A stretch of 64,000 nt of DNA, from assembly GCF_003473485.1 (NCBI RefSeq), contig NC_053044.1, positions 38,196,091 to 38,260,090 on the forward strand, written 5' to 3'. This document shows, piece after piece, positions 10,301 to 21,000 of the stretch. Below the pieces are notes generated by a model that was not told the DNA's origin, did no database searches, and saw nothing but the letters and a program-made list of their open reading frames with translations. The stretch comes from Medicago truncatula. Its lineage: Eukaryota > Streptophyta > Magnoliopsida > Fabales > Fabaceae. How positions within the stretch are numbered: the first letter of the stretch is position 1; each line of letters begins with the position of its first letter. The position numbers and the translations under genes are program-made.

Positions 10301-13300
10301 GTATTAATTAAATTAAATTACAAACCTTCAAACGTGTGAACTCTTCATGAACAGCCGGATCTAGTAACAACCTCCTTGCCTGAAAAATACATCCCAAAGA
10401 ACATCAATGTATTTCTGTCTGAGGAAAATTACTAAAATAGAAAACAAGAATGGAATACAAGATACAGTCAACTCGATACAGTCAGTCAGCTAACAGAGAT
10501 GCCACAGTTGGACAATAGAGCAGACAGTGATAATGTAAGCACAGAAGAACCACTTCAACAACAAATTCAATGTCATTCCTCGTTTGTCACAGCTATTGAT
10601 GTAAGTTAAGTTAAAAGGTACACAACTAAGCACTTCTCCACTAAGCGGAGTCAAACACATGGATCAAACAATGCGTAGATAGATCATTATTGGTGAGCTA
10701 GTATAATTTCGAGGCAATGAGGGACTTCAAAACCAGACCCCACTCTGTTTTTACTTGTTAGATGGGTGTTTTTTGCCCTTGTAATGCATGAAACATGTAC
10801 CACTTCAAGTTGTGTGTGGTGTATGGCAAGGGAGGCATGAAAAAAGCTTAAATTTTGTTTCTGGATGTTTCTTTTATGAAGTAGCATAACCAGTAACCAA
10901 ACATTGGTATTAGATACATATACTGCTCATTATTTATATTTGATGTTACAAGACATTTGAAAAATTAAGTATTTCTATAGGTACAATTAACCATACGCTA
11001 TAAGCATACCTGCATTGATGGCGGCTTGAGTTGTACTTTCAGATCCCGCACAGCAGACTGAAAGTTTCAGACAACCATAATCAAATTAAAAAATAATACT
11101 ACTGAGAAAAATAAGAAGCACGACAACAATAATAATAATTATTGGAAAAACTCAAGTCCCACATTGAAAAGAGATTAGGTCTGAAAAAAGTTTATAAAGA
11201 GTCACGCCTGTATCCTTACAAGTTGGTTTGTAAGGATGAGTTAGGCCTAATAACAAAACCAAAAATGGTATCAGAGTCTATCCATTCGGCTACCCGCCAG
11301 AGTATTCATGTACAAAACCTAACAGTGTCAGCTGTGAGGGGGTGTATTGGAAAAAACTCAACTTCCATATTGAAAAGAATGGCACCCCTCCCCTTACAAG
11401 TCGGTTTTTAAATGATGAGTTAGGCCCAATATAAAAACCTAATAGAAATATATCAAATCTGGAGCTTTAGCAGCAAAAACCATATTGAAACGATTCCATG
11501 ATAATTCTATGTCTTGGTGTCATTAAAAGCCAGCTATCAATTAAGTAAAGGACGCTTCGTTGAGAATTATTAAGCACAATATTGTAAAACCTCAAAACAA
11601 AATAGTTTGATGTTCTTTCTTGTCAGATGTACATGAGAGTTTGAGACCAAGAAAGACTGTCCTTCACAATTATTCCTACTACATTCATACTATACTTTTT
11701 TTAAGACAAACAAAGGGAACATACTTAGGTGGTGGAGCTGGATGCCAAAAGGAAAAACACACTCAGTCAATCTAATTGCTAAACAAAACAAGAATCTTGT
11801 GTTAAGAATATTACTTTCAACTCTGCTATCTCTTGCTCCCGTTTTGCAAATGTTTTAATGAATGCCGATTCTTTTTTCTTTGCCTTTTCAAGCTGACAAC
11901 CAGTAGAGAAATTATAAAGAGTCAGCAAAACCAGTCCAGAGATAATGTATTATTTTGATGAAAAAAATGAAACTTTGATTCTAAACCTGCTCTCTCAATG
12001 ACTCTTCAGATGATTTCAGGGCCTGAAGATAATTCATCAACATTTTTGGCTCTAAAAATGGGAAAGATTAAATAATTGTTCAGGTGTACATTTAAAATAC
12101 AGAAAATAATAGTAGAAAGAACTAAATCGTGAACAGTTAAAACAGGTATAAAGTATATACTTCTTGCAAAATACTCAATGCAAACAAACCTGGAGTAGCC
12201 CCAGCACATACAACAGGCTCATTTTGAATTGAAGAATGCCAACTATGAATCTCAGACTTTGCGGCCTCAAGCTCACTCTGGAAATACAGATTTGATCAAA
12301 TCTTCTAAGAAAGAAAGACGTGAAACTAAACCATGTATATGACAACAATCATGTGTGCAACAAGACAAAACAACCCTCAACTCTAACTGATTAGGGTCAA
12401 TAATAGGAACGAATGAAGGATGCAAGAACATTCTGTCTGAATGATATCATTTCCATCCAAAAACTTTACATGAAGGTTGAAGCCTTTTCATTGTGAACCA
12501 ATCATGAGTGTCCAAGCGTTAAATCATGTAATTTATAACCAAAGAACATTTCCTTCAGTAACGAAAGTTCAAATTATTTTATGTAAAAAAAGATTATTGA
12601 ATTGAAAAGAAAAGAAAAAAAATGAAAAAGATAGAGGCGAACATAAAGGAGAAAACAATGTGAATTATTACGAGGAAAACGTACTTGGCATGTAGCAAGC
12701 CGATCCTTACAGCTCTGGAGGCTGCAAAAAACATGGTTACAAAGTAATATTACATCTCAATATAGTAATCTAATCTAGGCATAGCACAATAACAATATGA
12801 TTCACAGTAGTTATGCTGAGAAATACCTCTCACGAAGTGACAAGATCATTCCTGTTGTTACACCAGAGGCAGTTTCTTCAACTTTAGATTTGGCCTACAT
12901 CACAAATGATGGTAAAGAATCTAAGAGAAACCGTAACTGAAAATTGAATTGCTAAACAATTGCAATGTGTACATTGCATTTTATGTTACCAAGGGAACGG
13001 AAGTTCAGTTAGTTACAATGGAAATATAACCTACAATAGGACCTATGGGAGCTCTCATAAGCTCAAGTAGATGTACTCCCTTAATAAATTCTTATTTTAA
13101 TGTTTTGACTAAGCTAAGTATATTATTGGTAAGCTTATTATAAACAAAGCATCTACTTCGGCAAAGCCAACTTTCATTGCTCACCAATACATCAACAAAT
13201 AAACACCCCCAATCAAACCAGCATAACTAATCATTAATGTACTTGAACTTTATGAACCACAGAGACAGACACTAAAGCTCAACCATCACCCTATCAACAA

Positions 13301-14351
13301 CAACCAAGCCTTATCCCCCTAAGTGGGGTCAGCCACAAGAATCAAACGAAGCCATAATGCTCTATCATATATCGTATCTCAATCCAAATCATTAATTTCT
13401 AGATTTGTCCTAATAGTTTCTTTTATAGTTTTTCTAGGTCTTCCTCTGCCTTTAACTACCAACTGTCTGATCTACTCTCCTTACTACAAAATCAACAGGC
13501 CTTCTCTCTATATGTTCAAAACACCTAAGTTGACTTTCCACCATCTTTTCTACGATAGGTGCTACCCCAACTCTCTCTTAATGTTATCATATCTTGTCTT
13601 ATCCTATTACGAATCCAACGCAACATTCTCATCTCTGCTACGCTTATTTTGTTCTCGTAGAGAGTTCTTTACTTCCCAACACTCAGCCACATACAACATT
13701 GTCGGTCTTACAGTTATATGATAAAATTTTCCCTCCAACTTCGGTGGTACTTTTGCATCACATAAAATACATGAGGCTCTCCTCCATCTCAACCACCCCC
13801 CACTTGAATTTGATGGTTTATACTTTACAACTCCCTCTAGCTCAACCATCACCCTCGCCATACAAAAATGTTCAAATTGCACTAATGCAAGAACAAATTA
13901 ACATATTTCCAGTTGCTTCTTTTTCTATATCCGAATACTTAACTCATAAACTATTCTCCAAGTCCCCAACACAGTCAATGAAAGATAGAATACCATAACA
14001 TTCATTATCATAATCTAAAATACATCACATAACAGATTCGAGTAATGGATCAATTACCTTCTTCGGTGCAAAAGGATCATTATCATAATCTTCATCGTCA
14101 TAATCCGGAGACGGTCTCTTAGTACCTGTAATAACAAACATAATTAACAAATCACCCAAAACGAATTAAACAAAACACAAATTGAGTATCAAATCAAAAA
14201 CCTGAATGCCTTCCACCAATTTCACCTCCGAAATCGAAATCCTACAATCAAAACAATCAAAAATAAGTTCAAAGAGAATCATAGAAAACAATGATGAGAA
14301 GTGTTAACGTTTGACAGCACTTACATCGTCGAAACGAGTTGGGGAAGCCAT
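7313..14351 (-). CDS. FIP37: FIP37 homologue (WTAP-type m6A methyltransferase subunit)
   Basis: Fourteen exons fit in phase, in minus order: 14325-14351, 14202-14241, 14058-14125, 12827-12894, 12685-12721, 12190-12277, 11987-12051, 11815-11892, 11010-11057, 10326-10379, 9271-9432, 8995-9064, 8495-8550 and 7313-7576. They encode 374 aa. Blocks such as TGMILSLRE, AKREQEIAELK, PPSMQARRLLLDPA, LVEEKDKKIKDLQDNITA and MLMAKCRTLQEENEEIG match Arabidopsis FIP37 as I recall it. That protein is the plant WTAP, which partners MTA/MTB in mRNA N6-adenosine methylation in the nucleus. The centre is a long coiled coil. The N-terminus is acidic (DYDDEDYDND). Arabidopsis FIP37 is about 330 aa; the extra length here is largely the acidic heptad repeat at residues 331-374. 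Several introns carry transposons. Confidence 0.93.
7319..7449 (-). repeat. 21-bp minisatellite encoding acidic heptads at the FIP37 C-terminus
   Basis: Six tandem 21-bp units in the last exon encode heptads KTVAEED, KTVAEED, KTTTEED, RTATEED, KTATEED and KAVTEEA, followed by EN and stop. The unit is visible on the plus strand as repeated TCCTCCTCAG spacing. Its length stays a multiple of three, so unit gain or loss would not shift the frame. Confidence 0.9.
7738..7886. mobile_element. Degenerate Stowaway-like MITE in the last FIP37 intron
   Basis: Starts TACTCCCTCCAACCTTGAATA and ends near a GCGGAGGG block, the remnant of a CTCCCTCCG-type terminal inverted repeat. The right end is poorly preserved. 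Confidence 0.35.
7984..8190. repeat. Direct tandem duplication of about 100 bp in a FIP37 intron
   Basis: The segment from ATTCCAATATTTCATCTTTTC to CTATCCAAGAGGAA occurs twice in direct succession (about 7986-8095 and 8096-8190). The copies are nearly identical; the first has an extra TTTTCACGTTAATGAA. High identity suggests a recent event. Confidence 0.85.
9660..9880 (-). mobile_element. TRIM-family LTR (solo) in a FIP37 intron
   Basis: Read on the minus strand it contains AGTCCCACATCGGATAG, GTTTATAAAGAGG and CCTTACAAGCC...TTTTGTAAGGATGAGTTA, the same ordered blocks as the LTRs of the TRIM at 11138-11439. It starts TTGAAATTTGG and ends GGAATTTCAA, so the tips are inverted. No internal domain is attached, which fits a solo LTR. 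A shorter derivative lies at 4883-4997. Confidence 0.65.
10635..10675 (-). mobile_element. Possible RTE LINE 3' tail relic
   Basis: CACTAAGCGGAGTCAAACAC and ATGGATCAAACAATGCG resemble the 3' tail found at the end of the RTE fragment at 13290-13880 (CTAAGTGGGGTCAGCCAC). Only about 40 bases are recognisable. Confidence 0.3.
11138..11439 (+). mobile_element. Complete TRIM retroelement in a FIP37 intron
   Basis: A 302-bp element has LTR-like ends at 11138-11260 and 11343-11439. The ends share ATTGGAAAAA, CTCAA, CACATTG/CATATTG, CTTACAAGT.GGTTT and GATGAGTTAGGCC. The primer-binding site TGGTATCAGAGT (11266-11277, complementary to initiator tRNA-Met) follows the first LTR. A polypurine tract GTGAGGGGG (11334-11342) precedes the second. 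There is no coding capacity, as expected for a terminal-repeat retrotransposon in miniature. TAATA flanks both sides (11133-11137 and 11440-11444), a possible 5-bp target duplication, though the 5' side is low-complexity AAT repeat. The second LTR is shorter and diverged. Confidence 0.8.
13290..13880 (-). mobile_element. RTE-type LINE 3' fragment in FIP37 intron 3
   Basis: Minus-strand translation gives typical carboxyl-terminal RTE reverse transcriptase blocks in several frames: WLRWRRASCILCDAKVPPKL, EGKFYHITVRPTMLYVAECW, and IVEKMVESQLRCFEHIERRP then VDFVVRRVDQ. The 3' end lies near 13290, where the plus strand shows AACAACAACCAAGCCTTATCC, matching the short tandem tails of RTE elements. 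Frameshifts and stops show it is inactive. Confidence 0.85.
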
Positions 14352-14424
14352 GAAGTTGAAGTAACTCTAGGTATTGAAGAAATCGGAAAAGAACGGGGTG
14401 ATGGAGACAAAGTCACGGACGAAG

Positions 14425-14430
14425 CACGTG
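14425..14430. promoter_or_regulatory. G-box (CACGTG) just upstream of the FIP37 ATG
   Basis: A palindromic CACGTG lies 74 bases upstream of the start codon, in the likely promoter or 5' UTR. G-boxes bind bZIP and bHLH factors in plants. Function here is inferred only from sequence and position. Confidence 0.35.
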
Positions 14431-14511
14431 ACTTCTGATGCGGAACGATTGTTCTGAGTTCTTCTAATTCACCATAACCCCTTTATAAGTTCTGTTCTCA
14501 GAAATAAGACT

Positions 14512-15374
14512 TAAGGCTGCGTTTGGTTTAATGGAAAGATTAGAAGAGGGAGAGAAAGTCAGTGGAAAGATTCACTTTCTATAATTTGAACACTGCAAAC
14601 AAGAAAGAAAAGAAAGTTTTAGGCAGGACCCACACTAAAATCTTTTCGGATTGGACGGAAACAAAAATGGAGACCATATTTTGTTGAAAAAGACAAAAAT
14701 AACCCTGTAACGCTTTTTTTTCTTCAGAATAAACAATGTATACATTGGTATTAAATCCCTAAAAAAACAATATATGATGTCCCTAACAAAACAATATACA
14801 ATGCTCAGACAACATTGCATAAGCAAAATATATCTTTTTGAGCAAATAAGTAAAATATTATATTTTTTAAACTGCAGCGCATTAAAAATTATCTACAAAT
14901 TACTGTCGTTTTGCCGGTTAAAATTCTTGTATTTAAAGTTGGAAAATCATGTCATTAAAAAAAAGTTAGAATATCATGTACTCAGGATAAAGTTGGAAAA
15001 TTGTTGTTAATATTGTTTAATTGAAAATTTTAAAAAGTTTATTTAAGATTTAATTAATAGTAGTAAAAAAATTGAATAAAGATCAAAGAACAATTTTAAG
15101 GTTATTTTTTTCATTGTGCAAATATTCATCTTTCACTTCTCTTATTTTTTGGCCTATTTGTATAATATATATTGTATATATTAGTAATTCTATACAAGGG
15201 TATTTATGTTAATTATTGAACATAGATCTTTCTTTCCTCTTACTTTCTATTATACTTTCTCTTGTATCAAACAATCATAACAATCATCTTACTTTCTACT
15301 TTCTTTCTTTCCTTGCATAATCTTTCCTTTCTCTTTCTTTCCTTTCACTTTCATTCATTAACCAAACACAGCAT
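14512..15374. mobile_element. MITE-like element of about 860 bp upstream of FIP37
   Basis: The left end reads GGCTGCGTTTGGTTTAATGG, followed by AAAG-rich sequence. The right end reads CTTTCATTCATTAACCAAAC then ACAGC, its near-perfect inverse. GTTTGGTT ends are common in hAT-derived non-autonomous elements. The interior is AT-rich without a supported gene. Confidence 0.6.
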
Positions 15375-15910
15375 GAGAGATGAACTCACTTGAAAGAAAA
15401 TAAAAATAATAAAATGGTTAAATGCGTGTATTTTTTTTTAATTTTTATTTTTTAAGTTCGGTGGTAAATATGTGTCATTTAATTCTTCCGTTTTTTTACA
15501 TTGTAAAAAAATAGTTTATGTCCCCACAAATGTAGTTCAGTTGGCACCTATAACTTAAAAAAAAAAAAAAAAATTATGTCTCATAAATATTTTCGAACTC
15601 CAAATTCTCCGTTTTTTTACACATAATACGCATTAGTTTACAAATGTGTTTTATAGGTTAATCGTTGACCCGTGTTTTTTTATGTATTAACGACAAATAT
15701 TTTTTCTATATTTTTTCTTAAATTCATTAGTGGCAAATATTTCCCTTAAAAAATTGATAACAAATGTTTATCTCATGTTTTTTATGTATTGCTAACAAAT
15801 ATTTGTCTCGTGTTTTCTAAAAAAATAAATTGTTTTGGGTTTATTTATATAATTATCAATGACAAATATTTGTCATGTATTTTTTACACGAAAATTGCTA
15901 TATGTTACGA
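15375..15910. other. AT-rich non-coding stretch
   Basis: Low-complexity A/T runs, with a repeated ACAAATATTTGTC/TTTTTTATGTATT pattern at about 15660-15880 suggesting diverged short repeats. No gene is supported. Confidence 0.4.
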
Positions 15911-15926
15911 AGGATAATGGCAGACG
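15911..15926. repeat. 5' target-site duplication of a LINE insertion
   Basis: AGGATAATGGCAGACG is repeated exactly at 16306-16321, immediately after the LINE poly(A) tail. Confidence 0.9.
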
Positions 15927-16305
15927 GTTAGCTGTGAGCATGGGACTGGAAGATTTGATTTGCTATTCAGGCTCTCAACTGCCCGTCAAGCTTATCACAG
16001 GTGATGTTTCTAAGTATCATGCCTATGCGGTGTTCATTCAAAACATCAAAGATATCACAGCTTCCTGCAATTTCACTATCCAACACACACTCAGAGAAGG
16101 TAACCAATGTGCTGATTTTTTTACCAAGCTAAAAGCTTCTTCAGACACCAGATTCTTGGTCCATTCGTTCGCTCCCCAGGATCTCCAAGACATGCTGAGA
16201 AATGATGTCATGGGAGTTTTATTCCGTAGAGCTTGAGTTTTAGCTTTTCCCTCTGTTTCTTTTTCTTGTTTGACTGTTAGCTTTTTAACCAAAAAAAAAA
16301 AAAAA
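15927..16305 (+). mobile_element. 5'-truncated LINE with RNase H fragment and poly(A)
   Basis: The insert is bounded by a perfect 16-bp target-site duplication and ends in a run of about 15 A. Its reading frame (to the stop at 16236) carries the end of a plant LINE RNase H domain: LREGNQCADFFTKLKASSDT, preceded by ITASCNFTIQHT. Only the last part of ORF2 plus a short 3' UTR is present, the usual result of incomplete target-primed reverse transcription. Perfect target duplications and an open frame suggest a fairly recent insertion. Confidence 0.92.
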
Positions 16306-16321
16306 AGGATAATGGCAGACG
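16306..16321. repeat. 3' target-site duplication of the LINE insertion
   Basis: AGGATAATGGCAGACG, identical to 15911-15926. Confidence 0.9.
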
Positions 16322-16433
16322 AATGCTAAGAACAACAAAGCACGCCACTTTAAAGAAACCCAAATTTATAATTTTATCCTTTAACATAAATCATGTCTAT
16401 GTAATTTTCAAAATCCACGGTTCACATTGATAA

Positions 16434-16518
16434 GAATTGTTGTTTACACATTTGATAAGGCTGAGAAACACGAGTAAAATACGATTTTGTCCCGGCTGCA
16501 GTTAACTGTCGAAGAACT
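16434..16518. mobile_element. Solo terminus of the Pack-MULE family
   Basis: AATTGTTGTTTACACATTTG...AAGGCTGAGAAACAC...CGGCTGCAGTTAACTGTCGA matches, with substitutions and a deletion, the TIR of the Pack-MULE at 6381. No partner end was found nearby, so this is a broken copy. Confidence 0.65.
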
Positions 16519-16671
16519 TAAAACCTGAAATTAAATAAGGAAATACACTAAGTTTTTCCTTAATTAAATTTAATTCTTTAATAAGGAAATATTTGTAATT
16601 ATTTGTAATTAATTTCATTGATGTCTATAATTATTCAAGGTAATAAAAAATATTCTTTTTTTTTAAGGTAA

Positions 16672-17028
16672 TAAAAAAATATTCTTAATCTTAACCAATA
16701 TATATTCTTAATATTTATTCTTTTTTTTTCCTTAATATTTATTCCTAATATTTATTCTTAATAGTGCTAAGATTTGACTCATAAAATTAAATGCAAATTA
16801 CATTCAATTTTCTTAATATTTATTCTTAATAGTGCTAAGTTTTATAAGAAGATGTAAAAACAATTTTCATTGGCTATTGGTTATGCAAAAAATGAAAAGG
16901 AGAGAAAATTGAATGTAATTTACATTTAATTTTATGAGTCAAATCTTAGCACTATTAAGAATAAATATTAAAAAAAAAAAAGAATAAATATTAAGAATAT
17001 ATATTGGTTAAGATTAAGAATATTTTCT
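16672..17028. mobile_element. Hairpin MITE with arms of about 130 bp
   Basis: The left arm (ATTCTTAATCTTAACCAATA ... TAGTGCTAAGATTTGACTCA) is mirrored by the right arm (TGAGTCAAATCTTAGCACTA ... TGGTTAAGATTAAGAAT). The loop around 16813-16897 repeats part of the left arm in direct orientation. The DNA could fold into a long stem. There is no coding capacity. Confidence 0.8.
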
Positions 17029-17177
17029 TATTAAACATTTTTCTTTTTATATTAATTAATGACAAAATTTTGTTCTGTATTTCATTTTTATGTACATAAC
17101 ATTGCTGAGTGAAGCTTGGTTGCTTGTGTGAAAAGGGAATGTTGTTTTAATATATGTCTCGTGTTTTTTTATATTTA

Positions 17178-17363
17178 GGGTTTTGTTAACGAATGTCTTC
17201 GGAGCATTGGTTAAGAAACTAAAAGTGAAAAGAAAAGACATGATTTGCATTAAAAAGAGTAATAGTTCAACTTTTAAAAAATAGAATACACAATTTCAAC
17301 AAAAAAAAAATTCTTTTTTAAATTTCTTAACCAGTGCTCCGAAGTCACCGGTTAACATTTCCC
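17178..17363. mobile_element. MULE-type MITE, copy 1
   Basis: The 186-bp element has imperfect inverted ends GGGTTTTGTTAACGAATGTC...CGGAGCATTGGTTAAGAAA and TTTCTTAACCAGTGCTCCG...GGTTAACATTTCCC. TTATATTTA flanks it exactly on both sides (17169-17177 and 17364-17372), a 9-bp duplication as in Mutator-like elements. A related copy lies at 53107-53279. Confidence 0.85.
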
Positions 17364-17372
17364 TTATATTTA

Positions 17373-18062
17373 TACTATATATAGAAGGGTTGAGTTGATT
17401 AACACCAACTTGTGACCCATGTGGGGCAACAAGATGATTGAACATGGCTATGTCTCAACGGGTAAATGACAAATAAAATGGGCATTTGACAAATAATGCA
17501 AGGGTGAAGGTATAACCGTAGGGTATCCAGTAAAACTTCTCGTATTTAAACACGGCTTTTTAGCCAGACTCGATGAAACCCGCAACCCGTTTGATTGGTA
17601 TGGGCTAAACAGGTTGGGTATCCCATCTTCAGAGCTTTAAACACACAAATCCACATACAAATACACTATGCTATACTCTCTAATCCGTTTGCGCTTGATG
17701 TAGGCAGACTGGCTGCGCGTATTGAAGATGAAGTGGCGCGAAAGAAAGGTTTAATAAGAAGAGTGTAGATTTGAGATCTAGTGTCTGATTGACTTGAAAT
17801 ATACCTTTTCGGAAAGGAATTTACCCACGAGTAGAACTCATGCATTTGCCACGATGTAGAGGTGAGTTTATCCATTTGAAGTCATCTTAAAGCCCAAAAC
17901 CGAAATTTTATTATTTTAGAACAACTTTATTATTTATGTATTGTTTTCAGTTTGTTATTTTTGTTTGTTATTTCGCTAGTAATGTAAGAGGCAGTTTTTT
18001 TGTGCTTGGCGCTTCTTCACTTGAATAATCATTCCTGCTCATCTTACTCCACCTTCACTGCA
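17373..18062. other. Non-coding stretch with an unassigned exon-like fragment
   Basis: Plus-strand sequence at about 17678-17750 translates as SNPFALDVGRLAARIEDEVA followed by RKKG. It looks like a conserved protein exon rather than random sequence, but I do not recognise the family. The stops around it show it is only a fragment. It lies just upstream of the ThrRS copy and could be part of the same rearranged block. Confidence 0.35.
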
Positions 18063-21000
18063 ATGGCTGCTCACGCAAAGGACGAAGCGCACCTAAACGC
18101 AACAATCCCGAAACACATCCGTTTATTTGAGGCTATTCATTTAGAGCTACAGACTCGTCAGCTATCTCTGTCGCATGATCCAATAAAGGTAACACCTTTG
18201 CATGTTGCTCGTTCTTTTTTTGTTTCCTGAGAATTTGGATTATAATGATAATGATAATATGGTGTTTGTTTTATGTAGTCTCCTGGGACGAAGCATGGAT
18301 GCAAGCTTTGCATTGGACCCTGCACTACCACAGAAAACGTATGTGCCTTGTTTGTTGTATTTTGTTGATTCATGCAGTTTTCACTGTTTTGTGTATCAGA
18401 GGATTTTCTAATCAGTTATTTATGATGTTGTTTTGTTGTTTAGGGATTCTATTATGATGCCATTTATTGTAACTTGGGTTTGAAGGATTATCAATTTAAA
18501 ATAATTGAGTCTGGGGCATTCAAGGTTGTTGTGGTATTATTCCTCATTCTTATTTGATTTATATGATAATTAATTTCATTTATATTGAATGTTTGATGTC
18601 CGTCTACCAACAATGTGTTTGGAATTTTGAAAAATTGGACTTGATTTGGCAATCAAATCATGTGTCAGCCTGTTAGGAATGTTTAAGAACTGGAAATGAT
18701 TTTATTTTTAGGTGTAAAAATCTTCTAAATTGAGGTTGTCAACTTGCATGTAATGTGATATTCACCCTTGAACTTTAGCGTTTAATTTTATTTTAATTTA
18801 TTAAAAAGAAACCCAACGAATTCCATATATAGGCTCATCAATATCTCATTTTTACAAAGGGCTCCAAATGAAGAACTAGATTTCTAAAGCAAATCAAACC
18901 ATTTTTTCTTTTGAAGATTCTAAACACAATGCAAGATGTTTTGACATCCCTCCTTAATCTAAAAATTATTCTTCTGTTGTTATAATTTGTTTTTTCAGTG
19001 CCAAACTTGTGTGTTCAAAATCATGAACTCTTCTTTAATTTGTTCAAAATAAATAAATAAATTATGAACTCGGATTTCTTGGGTGTTTTTGTTCATTCAT
19101 ACTATAAATAAACATTTTTATGTTTGTAATTAAACATGATGGATGATAACGAGTATGTTTGCAGGAAAAACAACCCATTGAAGTGACACGCGATCAGGCA
19201 CTTGAGATATTTTCTGATGATAAGTTTAAGGCAAGTGCATTCACACTCTTGTTTCTGACATTAGCGTTGTTATCTTTTGCACCAAATGATTATATTGTAT
19301 GAACTATATGCCCCATTTTATTTCACCTATAATTTATGATATGACAATTTGCTGCCTTGGCTGTATGACAATGGTTATCAGGTTGAAATTATCAACAATT
19401 TGGCCCCTGACGAAACTATCACAGTGTACAGATGCGGTCCCCTAGTCGATTTGTATCGTGCATGTTTGGAGGTATGTGTTTGATATGTTTTATGATACCA
19501 TTTTTAGTTGAGTTTTATTTATCTGAAAACTTGTAACAATGCGAACACTTTGGTTTTTGGTTTTGCATTTCCAGGCTTCTTCAGCATATTGGAGGGGGGG
19601 CAAAAATAGAAAAAGTTTACAGAGTGTTTATGGCATATCGTATCCTGATCAAAAGAGTTTAAAGGTGATTTCATTTCACATGTTATTTTTTAGTAAAAAC
19701 CATTCAGCTATGCATAATCACAAACTGTGTTGTGATGAACTTGGTGTTTAGTTGAATTACCTCTAAAGAATAAGAAAATGTTGAATAGTTGATAACAATA
19801 TCAGTGGTCTAGATCCTCTGCGCTGTGTTACTCTGCTATTTTTGAAATAATGCTTGGATTTTGCTGTTGCTACGTGTACTATGCTTATTGTAAATAGTGT
19901 CTGCTGTTTGTGGTATACTGAATGTTCAGCTGAAGTACCTTGTGGAATAAGTAAATGACTAATCCATAGTTATTGCATTTGTTGGCCTCCTAGCTCCTCT
20001 ATGCTATGCTACTTTGCTTAGCTTATCATTGTATTTTTTATGTAGTGCGTGGATAGTGTTTCTATCTGTGCCTGTAGCAAAATAGTGATGGACCCTTGTT
20101 CAATAATGCATCTTTGTCATGGAAGCTGGTCTATAGTTTTAATCTTTTTTTCACGGTGATACCAACTTAAATGCACGTCCTTCATAAAGCTATAGTTTGT
20201 AGCGTTGCTAAAACCGCTGTAATGATAGTACATTAGGACGCGAGAATTTAAGAGACGTCTGACTTTCCAAACATACACTAACTTGCATATTGTTGTAGCT
20301 GTTTATATAAATTATTATAATTGTTTTCCTTCTCTGCTATTATGCTGAGATTAAGAGGCCTTCACCGTGTTCATTTTCTTGTGATGCTGTAACCACATTC
20401 CAATTTTTCATGGGTTATATTTTGGCTATATTTTTTATAACTATATAATGCCACATGGAATCATATTAAATATACAATAACGTTATCGATTTTCTAGGTA
20501 TATTGGTGTAGACCAATTTAACCAGATACTGGATTTCTAGATATTCTAGCCAGTCTTTATACTGGCTAAATTTAAAAATCAATTGGGTAACTGGCCAAAA
20601 TGTGAGTACTGCTTGTGGTTTGGGTAATTAAACCAGTCCAAGGTTTCTTTATTTGAAAATATAAAATACTATAAAATATCAAGCCCCAATTCTGCGTGCC
20701 GTTCTTAGCACAGGGCAGCAATCAATCACTGATACTTGCAATTATTTTACAATGTGCTTTTATAATGTACAAATATATTAAGAATTGTTGATAATGTGGT
20801 GCTCCATTATGTAAGAATTGTTAATAATGTGGTGCTCCATTATTCTTGAGGGTGAAATTGGACAACATCTTTATTGTATTTAATGAATCTTTGTGGTTAA
20901 GTTGTAGGATTGTGGCCATGTCATATGGTGTATTATGATTTTATCATTTGATTATGCTTCTATCTTATTCTCTCCTTATTTTAGGAATATTTGCATCAGC

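Noticed and set aside
11266..11277. Full-length Copia element signalled by the primer-binding site
   Set aside because: The distance to the polypurine tract is only about 60 bp and there is no gag or pol, so the element is a TRIM and not a coding retrotransposon.
13323..13998. Plus-strand open frames of 132 and 134 codons
   Set aside because: They are antisense to the RTE LINE reverse transcriptase fragment and have no domain of their own.
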